A DNA stretch of 64,000 nt from Haematobia irritans (GCF_050003625.1 NC_134397.1:265292070-265356069), one strand, 5' to 3'; positions 33,418 to 43,608 are shown, counted from the stretch's first letter. Program-made: numbers and translations. Notes: a model not told the origin generated them from the letters alone.

Positions 33418-33792
33418 AGCCTTTGATAATTCCGAAGGAAGTATTTCAGAAGCGATTTCGAATAAAACAGCTTTCTTCTTCGATGGGCTCTGCGGTAAGC
33501 TTTTTTTACGTTAGTCACAGCTTTCTTCAGCGACCTTTTTGATTTATAAGATCCAATATGAGAATTCGAAGAGATTTTGCCCAGATCAATACTTCTCTTT
33601 TTTTCTCTGCACTTCTTCTGTCGCTCTCTATCTCTATTCCGTTTTTCTTCCAACGCGTCATTATCCATCAACTTTTTCTTGTTATCCCGACGTTTCTTAT
33701 CTCTTTCCCTTTCTTTTTCCAGATGTTTTTTTAATTTAGTTGGATCTTTTCAACTCAAACCGAAATTTTTGCATTCTATTTTTGAATTCCAT
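33372..33792 (-). CDS. Element J transposase, N-terminal part, out of frame
   Basis: This encodes the basic N-terminal region of the J protein. From an ATG at 33666-33668 it reads MDNDALEEKRNRDRERQKKC, then TNVKK, where it meets the A7 run at 33501-33507. Beyond that its frame drifts into unrelated text and stops at 33372. Reading one base back at A7 joins it to SLPQSPSKKK of the main part. Upstream, KKHLEKERERDKKRR continues the same frame to a stop. A further one-base change near 33746-33750 links it to MEFKNRMQKFRFELK starting at 33792. TTATTTCAG just before that ATG looks like a splice acceptor, so an upstream exon may exist. The highly charged text fits a DNA-binding or nuclear-targeting segment, by inference. 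Two phase changes suggest a young pseudogene, though the A-heptamer is correctly placed for -1 slippage. Confidence 0.6.
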
Positions 33793-33840
33793 ATCTGAAA
33801 TAATGATATAAATCAATTAAAAATTGACCACGATTTTTGT

Positions 33841-34024
33841 GTAACGGGTGTGACAGATCTTATAACGCAACTAATAGCTTAAATATTAAAATGATACTGA
33901 AACATTTTAATTAATTTTATACAGCTTAGCTCGGACCTAACTTGCACAAAATATATTATATATATACCTACATAAAATTTATAAAAATTAAACTTTTTAT
34001 ATATTTACCGTATCGGGTGTGACA
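33841..34024 (+). repeat. Right subterminal CGGGTGTGAC motifs of J (two)
   Basis: GTAACGGGTGTGACAG at 33841 and ACCGTATCGGGTGTGACA at 34007 match the left-hand motifs, including their two flank types (GTAAC and CCGTAT). They lie upstream of the J gene and could also act as an operator-like self-regulatory site. Confidence 0.8.
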
Positions 34025-34388
34025 AATGAGACCCTCCGTGTTATAGAGACGCTTATAGCCAATAAATATTTTCAAAAAGTTACGATTTTGCAATAAACAA
34101 TACTTGAAAATATGTACTTTCATGTGGCCAAAAGTCAAATACCATAAAAGGAAAAAATAGGTCGAAAAATAGTGTTGCCAATTTGCCAATAAATGTAGTG
34201 CAGCCAACAATTTCATGGTACCCCATGGAAATGTCTTCTTACGAAAAAAACTGTTCCTAAATTTTAACAACTCTTCATGGATATTTAAAATTAGATTGTT
34301 CGTGATATCCGTTATGGTATTTTTTTCGCTAAAATCTGTTATATATTTTTAAATGAGCTGGGGTCAGTTTACGTGGAATCACCCATAT

Positions 34389-34837
34389 TGTACTAAAAAT
34401 TCAGCCACATCATATAACCAATATTTGAATTATACAAAAAATTATTAAGTGAAAAAAATACCGATTTTTCATGTTTATTACATTCCCACACATAAAGTAC
34501 AAATACTCCAATTTAATTTTTTTTTACAACGGAAACACGAAGTGGGACATATATGTCCCATTCGTCGTCAATGGGTTAAGGAAAGGCCAAAATCTTGGAA
34601 TTCAAGTAAACATGTTTTTTTTTTTGAGTGCAGGGAGTCAAATCGGGAGATCGACCTATATTAGATCTATATCAAAACATGTACTAATATAAACCAAAAT
34701 ATATGTTGATCACAAATTCCTCTAGATTTCGAATTTCAGGCAAGTCGCATAAAAATTGCGGTGTTTAGAAGCCCAAGAATCAATTTGGGAGATGAGTCTA
34801 TATGAGGGCTATACAAGAACATGGACGGACACATACG
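34389..34837. other. AT-rich remnant with a 16-bp palindrome and C-family text
   Basis: GGGACATATATGTCCC, a perfect palindrome, lies at about 34544. Read on the minus strand, TTAACCCATTGACGACG precedes it, which resembles a piggyBac-type end at a TTAA site. From 34630 diverged C monomer text resumes. Confidence 0.4.
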
Positions 34838-35087
34838 CACTGAAAAACAAGTAAGGAAAGTCTAAAGTCGGGCGGGGCCGACTATGTTATACCCTGCACC
34901 ACTTTGTAGATCTAAATTTTCGATACCATATCACATCCGTCAAATGTGTTGGGTGCTATATATAAAGGTTTGTCCCAAATACATACATTTAAATATCACT
35001 CGATCTGGACAGAATTTGATAGACTTCTACAAAATCTATAGACTCAAAATTTAAGTTGGCTACTGCACACAATGTTAGTAAAAAAAC

Positions 35088-36121
35088 CAGTAAGGAAAGT
35101 CTAAAGTCGGGCGGGGCCGACTATATTATACCCTGCACCACTTTGTAGATCTAAGTTTTCGATACCATATCACATCCGTCAAATGTGTTGGGGGCTATAT
35201 ATAAAGGTTTGTCCCAAATACATACATTTAAATATCACTCGATCTGGAAGAATTTGATAGACTTCTACAAAATCTATAGACTCAAAATTTAAGTCGGCTA
35301 ATGCACTAGGGTGGAACACAATGTTAGTAAAAAATATGGGAAACGTTTAAATCTGAAGCAATTTTAAGGAAACTTCGAAAAAGTTTATTTATGATTTATC
35401 GCTCGATATATATGTATTAGAAGTTTAGGAAAATTAGAGTCATTTTTACAACTTTTCGACTAAGCAGTGGCGATTTTACAAGGAAAATGTTGGTATTTTG
35501 ACCATTTTTGTCGAAATCAGAAAAACATATATATGGGAGCTATATCTAAATCTGAACCGATTTCAACCAAATTTGGCACGCATAGCTACAATGCTAATTC
35601 TACTCCCTGTGCAAAATTTCAACTAAATCGGAGTTAAAAATTGGCCTCTGTGGTCATATGAGTGTAAATCGGGCGAAAGCTTTACATGGGAGATATATCC
35701 AAATCTGAACCGATTTCAAGCAAATTTGGCACGCATAGTTACAACGCTAATTCTACTCCCTATGCAAAATTTCAACTAAATCGGAGCAAAAAAATTGGCC
35801 TCTGTGGGCAAATGAATGTAAATCGGGCGAAAGCTATATATGGGAGCTATATCTAAATCTGAACCGATTTTGCTGATATTTTGCAAGTTTTTCGAGACTC
35901 ATAAAATATTCGGATGTACGGAATTTGAGGAAGATCGGTTGATATACACGCCAATTATGACCAGATCGGTGAAAAATATATATAGCAGCTATATCTAAAT
36001 CTGAACCGATTTTTTCCAAAATCAATAGGGATCGTCTTTGAGCCGAAACAGGACCCTGTACCAAATTTTAGGACAATCGGACTAAAACTGCGAGCTCTAC
36101 TTTGCACACAAAAATACATCA

Positions 36122-36155
<34 letters not shown>

Positions 36156-36313
36156 GGACAGACAGACAGACGGACAGCGCTAAATCGACTCAGAATTTAA
36201 TTCTAAGCCGATCCGTATACTAAAAGGTTGGTCTATGATTACTCCTTCTTGGCGTTACATACAAATGCACAAACTTATTATACCCTGTACCACAGTAGTG
36301 GTGAAGGGTATAA
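35088..36313 (-). mobile_element. Family A element nested inside another A element
   Basis: Left terminus CAGTAAGGAAAGTCTAAAGT, right terminus AGTAGTGGTGAAGGGTATAA. It carries hairpin, monomers, a GACA tract and the core TAATTCTAAGCCGATCCGTA. Comparison with the empty site shows at most one base (C) duplicated or added, so no ordinary target duplication was made. Confidence 0.9.
36123..36176 (-). repeat. (GACA)n/(GTCY)n microsatellite
   Basis: ACAGACAGACAGACAGACAG and following GACG variants, 54 bp, the longest GTCY tract in the window, at the conserved place beside GCGCTAAATCGACTCAG. Confidence 0.9.
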
Positions 36314-37732
36314 CTATGGGAAACATATAAATCTGAAGCAATTTTAAGGAAATTTCGCAAAAGTGTATTTATGATTTATCGCTCGATATATATGTATTAG
36401 AAGTTTAGGAAAATTAGAGTCATTTTTACAACTTTTCGACTAAGCAGTGGCAATTTTACAAAGAAAATGTTGGTATTTTGACCAGTTTTGTCGAAATCAG
36501 AAAAACATATATATGGGAGCTATATCTAAATCTGAACCGATTCGGCTGATATTTTGCAAGTTTTTCGAGACACATAAAATATTCGGATGTACGGAATTTG
36601 AGGAAGATCGGTTGATATACACGCCAATTATGACCAGATCGGTGAAAAATATATATGGCAGCTATATCTAAATCTGAACCGATTTTTTCCAAAATCAATA
36701 GGGATCGTCTTTGAGCCGAAACAGGACCCTATACCAAATTTTAGGACAATCGGACGAAAACTGCGAGCTGTACTTTGCACACAAAAATACATCAACAGAC
36801 AGACAGACGGACAGACAGACAGACAGACGGACATCGCTAAATCGACTCAGAATTTAATTCTAAGCCGATCCGTATACTAAAAGGTTGGTCTACGATTACT
36901 CCTTCTTGGCGTTACATACAAATGCACAAACTTATTATACCCTGTACCACAGTAGTGGTGAAGGGTATAAATAGCATTCCCGAGTCCATTAAAAATTTTG
37001 GTAATGATTCCGAGCCAAAGAAGCGGAGAATACAAGTAATACTTTTAAGACACAATTCTCTTTTAAATTTGGGGTTTTGAGTATTTGCTTCTAGGAAGCA
37101 AATTTTAGTTTTGCGCTTTTTCTCTTCATATGCTATCAAAGTCCTTTAAAAACGAGTTACCAACGACTTTATTTTTCAAGTTAAGACTCGACTTCCAGTA
37201 AAGTTATGCCATGTTTCAAGTAAAAAACGTCTTTAAAATAAAGAGTTGAAAAATATGTCCTATATTTGAATGATTTTTTGCTTTGTAGCTTTGTAGCAAA
37301 AAGACAATAAATTTAAAGACAATTTCATTAAATTAAAAGAATTTTTCTGAATTATTAAAGTCAAGTTGACCTTAGTCCAAACATTTTTTCTTTCATGTTA
37401 CGATACTCATTTGTAAGTCAAATCACTTAATTATAAGGACAATACGACTTCATTGAAAAGTTTATCGACTTTTGGACAAGGAAAAAACTTTATATTAGAG
37501 AAATGCGTCTTCTATGCTAAGCAAAATTTGCATTCGTATTTTAAAGACATGAAATCTTTGACCTGACGACAATATTTTTTTCAGTGCGGCGTATCTATTT
37601 GATGACCAACCTGGGATACCTTTAGATTTTTTTCAGGCTAATCGAACAACAAAAAATTAAAAGACCAAGAATTCATATGGGTAGATTGGAGAACTATACC
37701 GACACATGAACCGTTACACATTTCCAATTTTA

Positions 37733-38305
37733 CACAGAAAAAAATATTGTCGTGAGGTCAAAGATTTCATGTCTTTAAAATACGAATACAAATTTTGCTT
37801 AGCATAGAAGACGCATTTCTCTAAAATAAAGTTATTTTCCATGTCCAAAAGTCGATAAACTTTTCAATGAAGACGTATTGTATTGGCTAAGGTCAACTTG
37901 ACTTTAATAATTCAGAAAAATTCTTTAAATTTAATGAAATTGTCTTTAAATTTGTTGTCTTTTTGCATCTTGACTACAAAGCAAAAAATCGTTCAAATAT
38001 AGGACATGTTTTTCAAAACTTTATTTTAAAGAAGTTTTTTACTTCAAACATAGCATAATTTCTACTGGAAGTCTACCCGTTAACTCGTTTTTAAAGGACT
38101 TTTATAGCATATGAAGAAAAAAAGCTGAGAAAGCGAAAAATTTAAATTTGCTTCCTAGAAGCAAGTACACAACACCTAAATTTAAAAGAGAATTGTGTCT
38201 TAAAAGTATCCTTACTTGTATTCTCCGCTTCTTTGGCTCGGAATCAACACCTAATTTTTTTAGTAAAGACAAAATCTTTGGAACTGAGTATGCTTTTTTT
38301 CAGTG
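37733..38305 (-). mobile_element. Family D MITE, copy 3, inverted relative to copy 2
   Basis: Starts CACAGAAAAAAATATTGTCG and ends CTTTTTTTCAGTG, flanked by TA (37731-37732 and 38306-38307). Removing it plus one TA gives CCAATTTTAGGCAAATCG, which matches the C-monomer phrase CCAATTT.AGGCAAATTG, so the insertion is supported by an empty site. It is the reverse complement of D2 over ~570 bp. Confidence 0.88.
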
Positions 38306-38604
38306 TAGGCAAATCGAAAAATAAAGCCCAGAAATTCAAATCGGGAAATTGGTCTTTATCAAAATCGATATAAACATCTAGAAGCTCAAGGAATCAAATT
38401 GGAAGCTTGAAGCTATAAAAAAAAACATGGAGCGATATAAACCAAATTCGACACAGGTTTTTCAGGACCTCAAAGTACTCTGTATGGAGACTATACCAGA
38501 AAATGGACCGATACACACTACAGACCTAATTCCAATTTTACGCAGATCGCATAAAAATTACGGAGTCTAGATTCCCGCGGATTCAATGGTTAGTTTCTAT
38601 AAAA

Positions 38605-38835
38605 GACGAAAAAGTTTTTCAGTAGTATATTATCCCCTCTCAGCACTGCTGCTGACATTTCTGAGTGTCTCAAAGCTTCTCTAAGTGGTTTTACCGCAAT
38701 ATAAAACGCCGTTCAACTTGGCTATCAAAAGAAAGTCCTTTGTCATTGAGCTGAACATGGAATCGGGTAGCACTCAGTCTTAAGAGACAAGTTCACCACT
38801 TGTGTTATCATAATGGAGTCTAAGTGAGCTTAATG
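38605..38835 (+). mobile_element. SINE fragment, head missing
   Basis: AAAAAGTTTTTCAGTAGTAT through TCAAAGCTTCTCTAAGTGG, CATGGAATCGGGTAGCAC and GTCTAAGTGAGCTTAATG follow the body of the SINE at 11697 without its tRNA-like head. Confidence 0.85.
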
Positions 38836-39330
38836 GAATGCCACTATACGTACTACATCGAAATATTGAGTCGATCTAGCGATGTCCATCCGTCTGTTGA
38901 AATCACGCTATATTCCAAACCTCTTGGAAGAGCAAATTTCATTCGATTATGCCCTCTAACAATGCACAATTTGGTCCATATCGGTTCGTTATTATATATA
39001 GTCCCCATGTAAACAGATCCCCAGATTTGACTTCCGGTGCTTTTTGGAGGAATAAATTTCATTCGATCCCTTTGAAATTTGTTACGTGAGGTTAGTCTAT
39101 GCCCTTTAACTACTTGGCACCCCATATAAACCGACTCTCCATTTGACTTATGGAACCACATGGAAGAAGAAATTGCATCCAATCCGTTTGAAACTTGTAT
39201 CTCCAATTACCTCCGATCAAGAACTTAAGTGTCTTATATAGGTAAAAAATTGGTACCTTTTAATATTAATTAGACTCCGTATAGGCTAACTTACAATTTA
39301 GAAGACAAAGTTGTCGGCCGCATATATTTT
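38836..39330 (+). mobile_element. Degraded family B element
   Basis: Core-like CATCGAAATATTGAGTCGAT and GATGTCCATCCGTCTG, then worn B monomers (TATATATAGTCCCCATGTAA), then GGCTAACTTACAATTTAGAA and GTCGGCCGCATATATTTTGTTT. The hairpin end is damaged. Confidence 0.7.
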
Positions 39331-39334
39331 GTTT

Positions 39335-39790
39335 CCCAGCAAAAAGAATGTCGTCAAAAAAGGAGCGAACATGTTCTTTTTGGATTCGCAAGTGGTGCAG
39401 AAGTGATGAATTTAATATGGGCTTGTCATCATACAGATGTCCACCATTTCAATAGTCGTTGCACTGAATTTACATCACTTCTTAAGGCGTGATCCGAATT
39501 CAGTGTTTTGGATGTGAATTAAATATTTTTGGAAAATAAATAATTTTTATATTTTTTTAATGATTTTTAATGCATTATAACGCCCGTCTGAAACGTTTGA
39601 TTTCAAATATTTTCAAAACTTCGCAATTTTTCTAGATTTAAAATTATTTTCACAAAATTTAAATAATATGTACCGTTTGTTAATTCTTACTCTGTTTTAA
39701 TCTATTTGAAACAAAAAAATTTAACTTACTCATAAAAATATGAAAATAGCGATTTATACAAACAGAACAATTTCCAATTTTTTTTAATTC
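39335..39790 (-). mobile_element. Family F MITE, copy 2 (truncated)
   Basis: CCCAGCAAAAAGAATGTCGT, TGAATTTAATATGGGCTTGT and CACTTCTTAAGGCGTGATCC match the reverse complement of the right half of the F element at 50753. The other terminus is not visible. Confidence 0.75.
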
Positions 39791-40872
39791 CATAGATTTA
39801 AGTCATTTTATACATATACATATTTCCTCAACGAGGTGATCTCATTTCTCAATAGAATTAAGGAAGCTTCTTTAAGATTCCTAAAAAAATCTCAGACATG
39901 TCTGGAGTGCGTCGTTCTCAATCTGATGTCAACCCTGTCTGACGATCATTAGTGGTTGTGACACAACAAAGCGTCACGGCTGTCATGGCATATAGCGTCG
40001 CGCCACTTCGCATGTTAAATCATGAGAATCATAAGAAATCATGCTCAGGTTTTAATCGAAAATGAATTTGTACATCGTCATTCGTATGAAGCAAATGAAA
40101 TTCTTTCTACAATTGTGGGCCATAGACGCCTCCCTCTAAGATTGCATGGCCGTGGAGACCAAAATTACATCAAAAACAAACAAAAAAAAAAAAAACTACA
40201 GAGCACACGACAATAAATGTCTCAAACTTCAGTTTATGCAAAAAATCAGAATGGTTGCATGGTCTGGGGGAATTGTTGGCAAACGTCTTGTGTACTTGCT
40301 GGTCGATGGGAAACAAACGAATGGACAGACTTAAAAGGTAATTTATGAATGAATTTGTTTTGTGAATTAAAATACCCCGTGAGACGTTTAGGTGAAAACG
40401 GCCCAACTCTGTTTGATGTTGCGTTTTGAATTGGCGTCCTTTTGTGTTTTTTCGGCCCAACCTAAAGAAATCGAAAAACGCAACTCGCCATGGCGGTGGT
40501 GTCGACAATAAAGATTCCGGCGCCATTCATTTTTTTTTGTACTTGTTTGCTTTGCCATGTTAGAATTAAAGGAAATTATTTTCAATTTCTTTTCGTTTTG
40601 AAAATGGATTGTTTTGCATTTCTGGTAGTTTGAATATCCCGCAATGTTGAATGGCAATGGGACAATTGTAATTAAATTTTGTTTGTTTTTTTTCTATACC
40701 CTACCATGGGATATGGGGCATTGTCGGAACAATCATACTTCGAATTTCCGATTTCACATTTTATTAAATTTTGTTAAAATATTTATCAAAATTTTGTCTG
40801 TCGGAGATATTAAATACACAATATATGAAACTCTTCCGTGAGTGAAATGGTATGGGCCAAACCATATGAAGA
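39791..40872. other. Unique-looking DNA, possible host sequence
   Basis: GC content rises at 39930-40330 and no shared repeat is seen. Open frames at 40022-40216 (64 codons) and, on the minus strand, 40170-40526 (118 codons, with a T-rich hydrophobic end) carry no recognisable domain. This is one of the few stretches that could be host exon or regulatory DNA, but nothing supports a gene model. Confidence 0.4.
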
Positions 40873-40876
40873 AAAA

Positions 40877-41082
40877 CAAGTATATACGGCCGTAAGTTCG
40901 GCCAGGCCGAAGCTTATGTACCCTCCATCATGGATTGCGTAGAAACTTCTTCTAAACACTGCATTCCACAATCGAATTACTTAAGTTGCGGTAACGCTTG
41001 CCGATGGCAAGGTATCTTAAAACCTCCTAACACCATCTTCTAAATTGTATGTAAGTCCATACGTGGTATATATTAAATCAAA
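40877..41082 (-). mobile_element. Family B terminal fragment, tandem with the next
   Basis: CAAGTATATACGGCCGTAAG, hairpin TTCGGCCAGGCCGAA and ATGTACCCTCCATCATGGA form a 206-bp unit that is repeated at 41083 with about four differences. Confidence 0.9.
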
Positions 41083-42808
41083 CAAGTATATACGACCGTA
41101 AGTTCGGCCAGGCCGAAGCTTATGTACCCTCCATCATGGATTGCGTAGAAACTTCTTCTAAACACTGCCATCCACAATCGAGTTACTTAAGTTGCGGTAA
41201 CGCTTGCCGATGGCAAGGTATCTTAAAACCTCCTAACACCATCTTCTAAATTGTATGTAAGTCCATATGTGGTATATATTAAATCAAAAAAGATCGATCC
41301 AATACGTATATAATTCAGTTTGACAAAGTAGATATAAAATTTTGACAAAATTTTCTACAGAAATAAAATTTTAACAAAATTTTCTATAGAAATAAAAATT
41401 TTGACAAAATTTTCTATAGAAAGAAAATTTTGACAAAAATTTCTACAGAAATAAAATTCTAACAAAATTTTCTATAGAAATAAGATTTTGGCAATGATGA
41501 AAATTTTATTATGAACGGAATAAAATTTTAACAAAATTTTCTCTAGAAATAAAATTTTGACAAAATTTTCTATAGAAATAAAATTTTGACAAAATTTTCT
41601 ATAGAAATAAAATTTTGGTAGATTATTTTTGGCTCTAGTGGCAACCATGATTATGAACCGATATGGACCAATTTTTGTGTGATTGGACTAATTTTGGTAT
41701 GGTCCTTAGCCACGTTCCTAATTTGAACCGGATCGGAGGTCAAATCTGGAGAACGTTTTATATGGGGCCTATATATAATTATGGACCGTTATGGACCAAT
41801 TCTGGCACGGTTGTTAAAGATCATATACTAACACCATGTTCCAATTTACAACCAGATTGGATGAAATTTGCTTCTCTTTGAGGCTCTGCAACCCAAATCT
41901 GGGGATCGGTTTATATGGGCGCTATATATAATTATGGACCGATGTGGACCAATTTTTGTACGGTTGTTAGAGACCATATACCAATATCATGTATCAAATT
42001 TCAAGCGGATCGGATGAAATTTGCTTCTCTTTGAGGCTCCGCAACCCAAATCTGGGGATCGGTTTATATGGGCGCTATATATAATTATGGACCGATGTGG
42101 ACCAATTTTTGTACGGTTGTTAGAGACCCTATACCAATACCATGTACCAAATTTCAGCCGGATCGGATGCAATTTGCTTCTCTTGAGGCTTCGCAAGCCA
42201 AATCTGGAGATCGGTTTATATGGGGTCTATATATAATTATGGACCAATGTGGACCAATTTTTGCATGGTTGTTAGAGACCATATACCAACACCATGTACC
42301 AAATTTCAGCCGGATCGGATGAAATTTGTTTCTCTTTTAGGCTCCGCAAGCCAAATGGTGGGATCGGTATATATGGGGCCTATATGTAATTATTTACCGA
42401 TGTGGACCAATTTTTACATGGTTGTTAGAGACCATATACTAAATTTCATGTAGCAAATTTCAGCCGGATAGGATGAAATTTGGTTCTCTTAGAGCAATCG
42501 CAAGCCACATTTTGGGGTCCGTTTATATGGGGGCTATACGTAAAAGTGGTCCGATATGGCCAATTTGCAATACCATCTGACCTACATAAATAACAACTAC
42601 TTGTGCCAAGTTTCAAGTCGATAGCTTGTTTCGTTCGGAAGTTAGCGTGATTTCAACAGGCGGACGGACGGACATGCTCAGATCGACTCAAAATTTCACC
42701 ACGACCCAGAATATATATACTTTATGGGGTCTTAGAGAAATATTTCGATGTGTTACAAACGGAATGACAAAGTTAATATACCCCCATCTTATGGTGGAGG
42801 GTATAAAA
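41083..42808 (-). mobile_element. Family B element, full length, with internal G array
   Basis: Left terminus CAAGTATATACGACCGTAAG and hairpin TTCGGCCAGGCCGAA. At 41335-41625 about nine G units follow, joined to B text by TTGGTAGATTATTTTTGGCT. Then come ~150-bp monomers (GGGGATCGGTTTATATGGG), a short GTCY/GACGGACGGAC tract and core (ATATATATACTTTATGGGGT). The right terminus is TTATGGTGGAGGGTATAAA. Confidence 0.9.
41335..41625 (+). repeat. G minisatellite inside a B element
   Basis: AAAATTTTCTATAGAAATAA repeats at ~29 bp, with one interruption at 41495-41520. It is at the same place relative to the B hairpin end as in the B elements at 16909 and 55003. Confidence 0.9.
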
Positions 42809-42835
42809 ACATCAGCAAGGCGCAACGGCTAGTGT

Positions 42836-42955
42836 CATAACCCAAGTAATTCGATTACGGATGACAGTCTTTAGTACAACTTTGTACGTAACCCATGATG
42901 GAGGATGCATACGCTTCGGCCTGGCCAATTTTTCGGCTGTATATACTTTTGTTCT
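42836..42955 (+). mobile_element. Family B tail fragment
   Basis: CCAAGTAATTCGATTACGGA, ATGATGGAGGATGCATACG, hairpin TTCGGCCTGGCCAA and CGGCTGTATATACTTTTG are the last ~120 bp of a B element. Confidence 0.75.
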
Positions 42956-43608
42956 CTCAATGTTTTCAATCTTGTGCATGTGGAAAAATGAAATTAATTA
43001 AAGTTGTACGATGTTGTGCAATTTTAATTGCCGTCAATGGTCGAATTAAAATTTAAAATCATTTTGCAACTCCTTCGTTGAGAAACTCTGCTGGTTGGTC
43101 ATTTTTATTGGAAGTCATAATAATTTCCTTCATGCTGCAGTTGTAGTAATAATGGATATTAACTGCAATTACCATAACCACAAACATGTTCGAAATATTT
43201 CGAATGAAAATGGAGAAATGTATCAATTAACTTTTATTTGCAAATTTTATTGTAACATTAACATAGTCGATTGAAATTTCAACGGATGTCTTTGTAATGG
43301 AAAACAATTAATTCGGTCAAGTTTGAATTGTTGGAAGACAGATTAGGTCACGTAGATAAGATATCCTTATGTAGACATTCAGTTCGATGGAAGCCTACAT
43401 TGGAAAAGAGATTTAAATTGACTATTGAATTCAGAGGGGAATATAATTAGCTCTTCGATCAAATGTCGAAAATCGCGGTGACAAAAATCGATGATGCCCG
43501 GTGATGCCCGATTCTTTGTTAAGCTCAATGACATTCCGAGTCCGAAACGTGACAACCTCAAACATCTCAACAACATAATATTATCTTTGAACAGCCAACA
43601 TGTAACAT
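42956..43608. other. AT-rich DNA with a SINE remnant
   Basis: No gene. CCCGATTCTTTGTTAAGCTC and AATGACATTCCGAGTCCGAA (43508-43546) are the reverse complement of part of the SINE body at 11890-11935. Confidence 0.5.

Larger units (their letters stand above)
31406..34384 (-). mobile_element. DNA transposon J, 2,979 bp, with transposase-like gene
   Basis: Terminal inverted repeats GGGTGATTCCA (31406-31416) and TGGAATCACCC (34374-34384) are flanked by ATAT on both sides (31402-31405 and 34385-34388), a candidate 4-bp target duplication. Because ATAT is palindromic, a 15-bp repeat with a shorter duplication is also possible. Six copies of CGGGTGTGAC, all in plus orientation, lie in the subterminal DNA: about 31423, 31591, 31780, 31802 on the left and 33845, 34013 on the right. 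One long minus-strand gene fills the middle. The layout of terminal repeats, subterminal motifs and one gene is that of an autonomous cut-and-paste element. The superfamily is not certain; a 4-bp duplication and a D-D-D protein would fit Sola-like elements. Confidence 0.75.
34848..36970 (-). mobile_element. Family A element, interrupted by a second A element
   Basis: Left terminus CAAGTAAGGAAAGTCTAAAG with hairpin GTCGGGCGGGGCCGAC. The sequence runs to ATGTTAGTAAAAAAA at 35086, then resumes at 36314 with CTATGGGAAACATATAAATC and ends GTGGTGAAGGGTATAA. The uninterrupted form, GTTAGTAAAAAAACTATGGG, is present in the A element at 12887. Its internal monomer block is short (one to two units). Confidence 0.9.
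34838..37586 (+). mobile_element. Family D MITE, copy 2, split by nested A elements
   Basis: Left end CACTGAAAAA at 34838 is separated from its body by the A element at 34848-36970. The body resumes TTTTGGTAATGATTCCGAGC and ends AATATTTTTTTCAGTG. The body matches D1 and, in reverse complement, D3. Confidence 0.8.
30190..38600 (-). mobile_element. Shattered family C element hosting many insertions
   Basis: Hairpin GATTCGGCCGGACCGAATT at 30210 and TTTTAAATACTAAGCACC mark the C end. Diverged C monomer text then appears in pieces: 30980-31401 (AAGTAAAATCGGGAGACC, CTAGATTTCCAATT), 34580-34835 (TCAAATCGGGAGATCG), 37587-37732 and 38306-38600. Between them lie D1, transposon J, D2 with two nested A elements, and D3. 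The pieces stay in order and orientation, so this was once one long C element or array. Exact limits are uncertain because the C text is highly diverged. Confidence 0.55.

Noticed and set aside
33539..33798. Plus-strand open frames rich in Phe, Leu and Ser resembling membrane segments
   Set aside because: They are antisense shadows of the Lys/Arg/Glu-rich N-terminus of the J protein.
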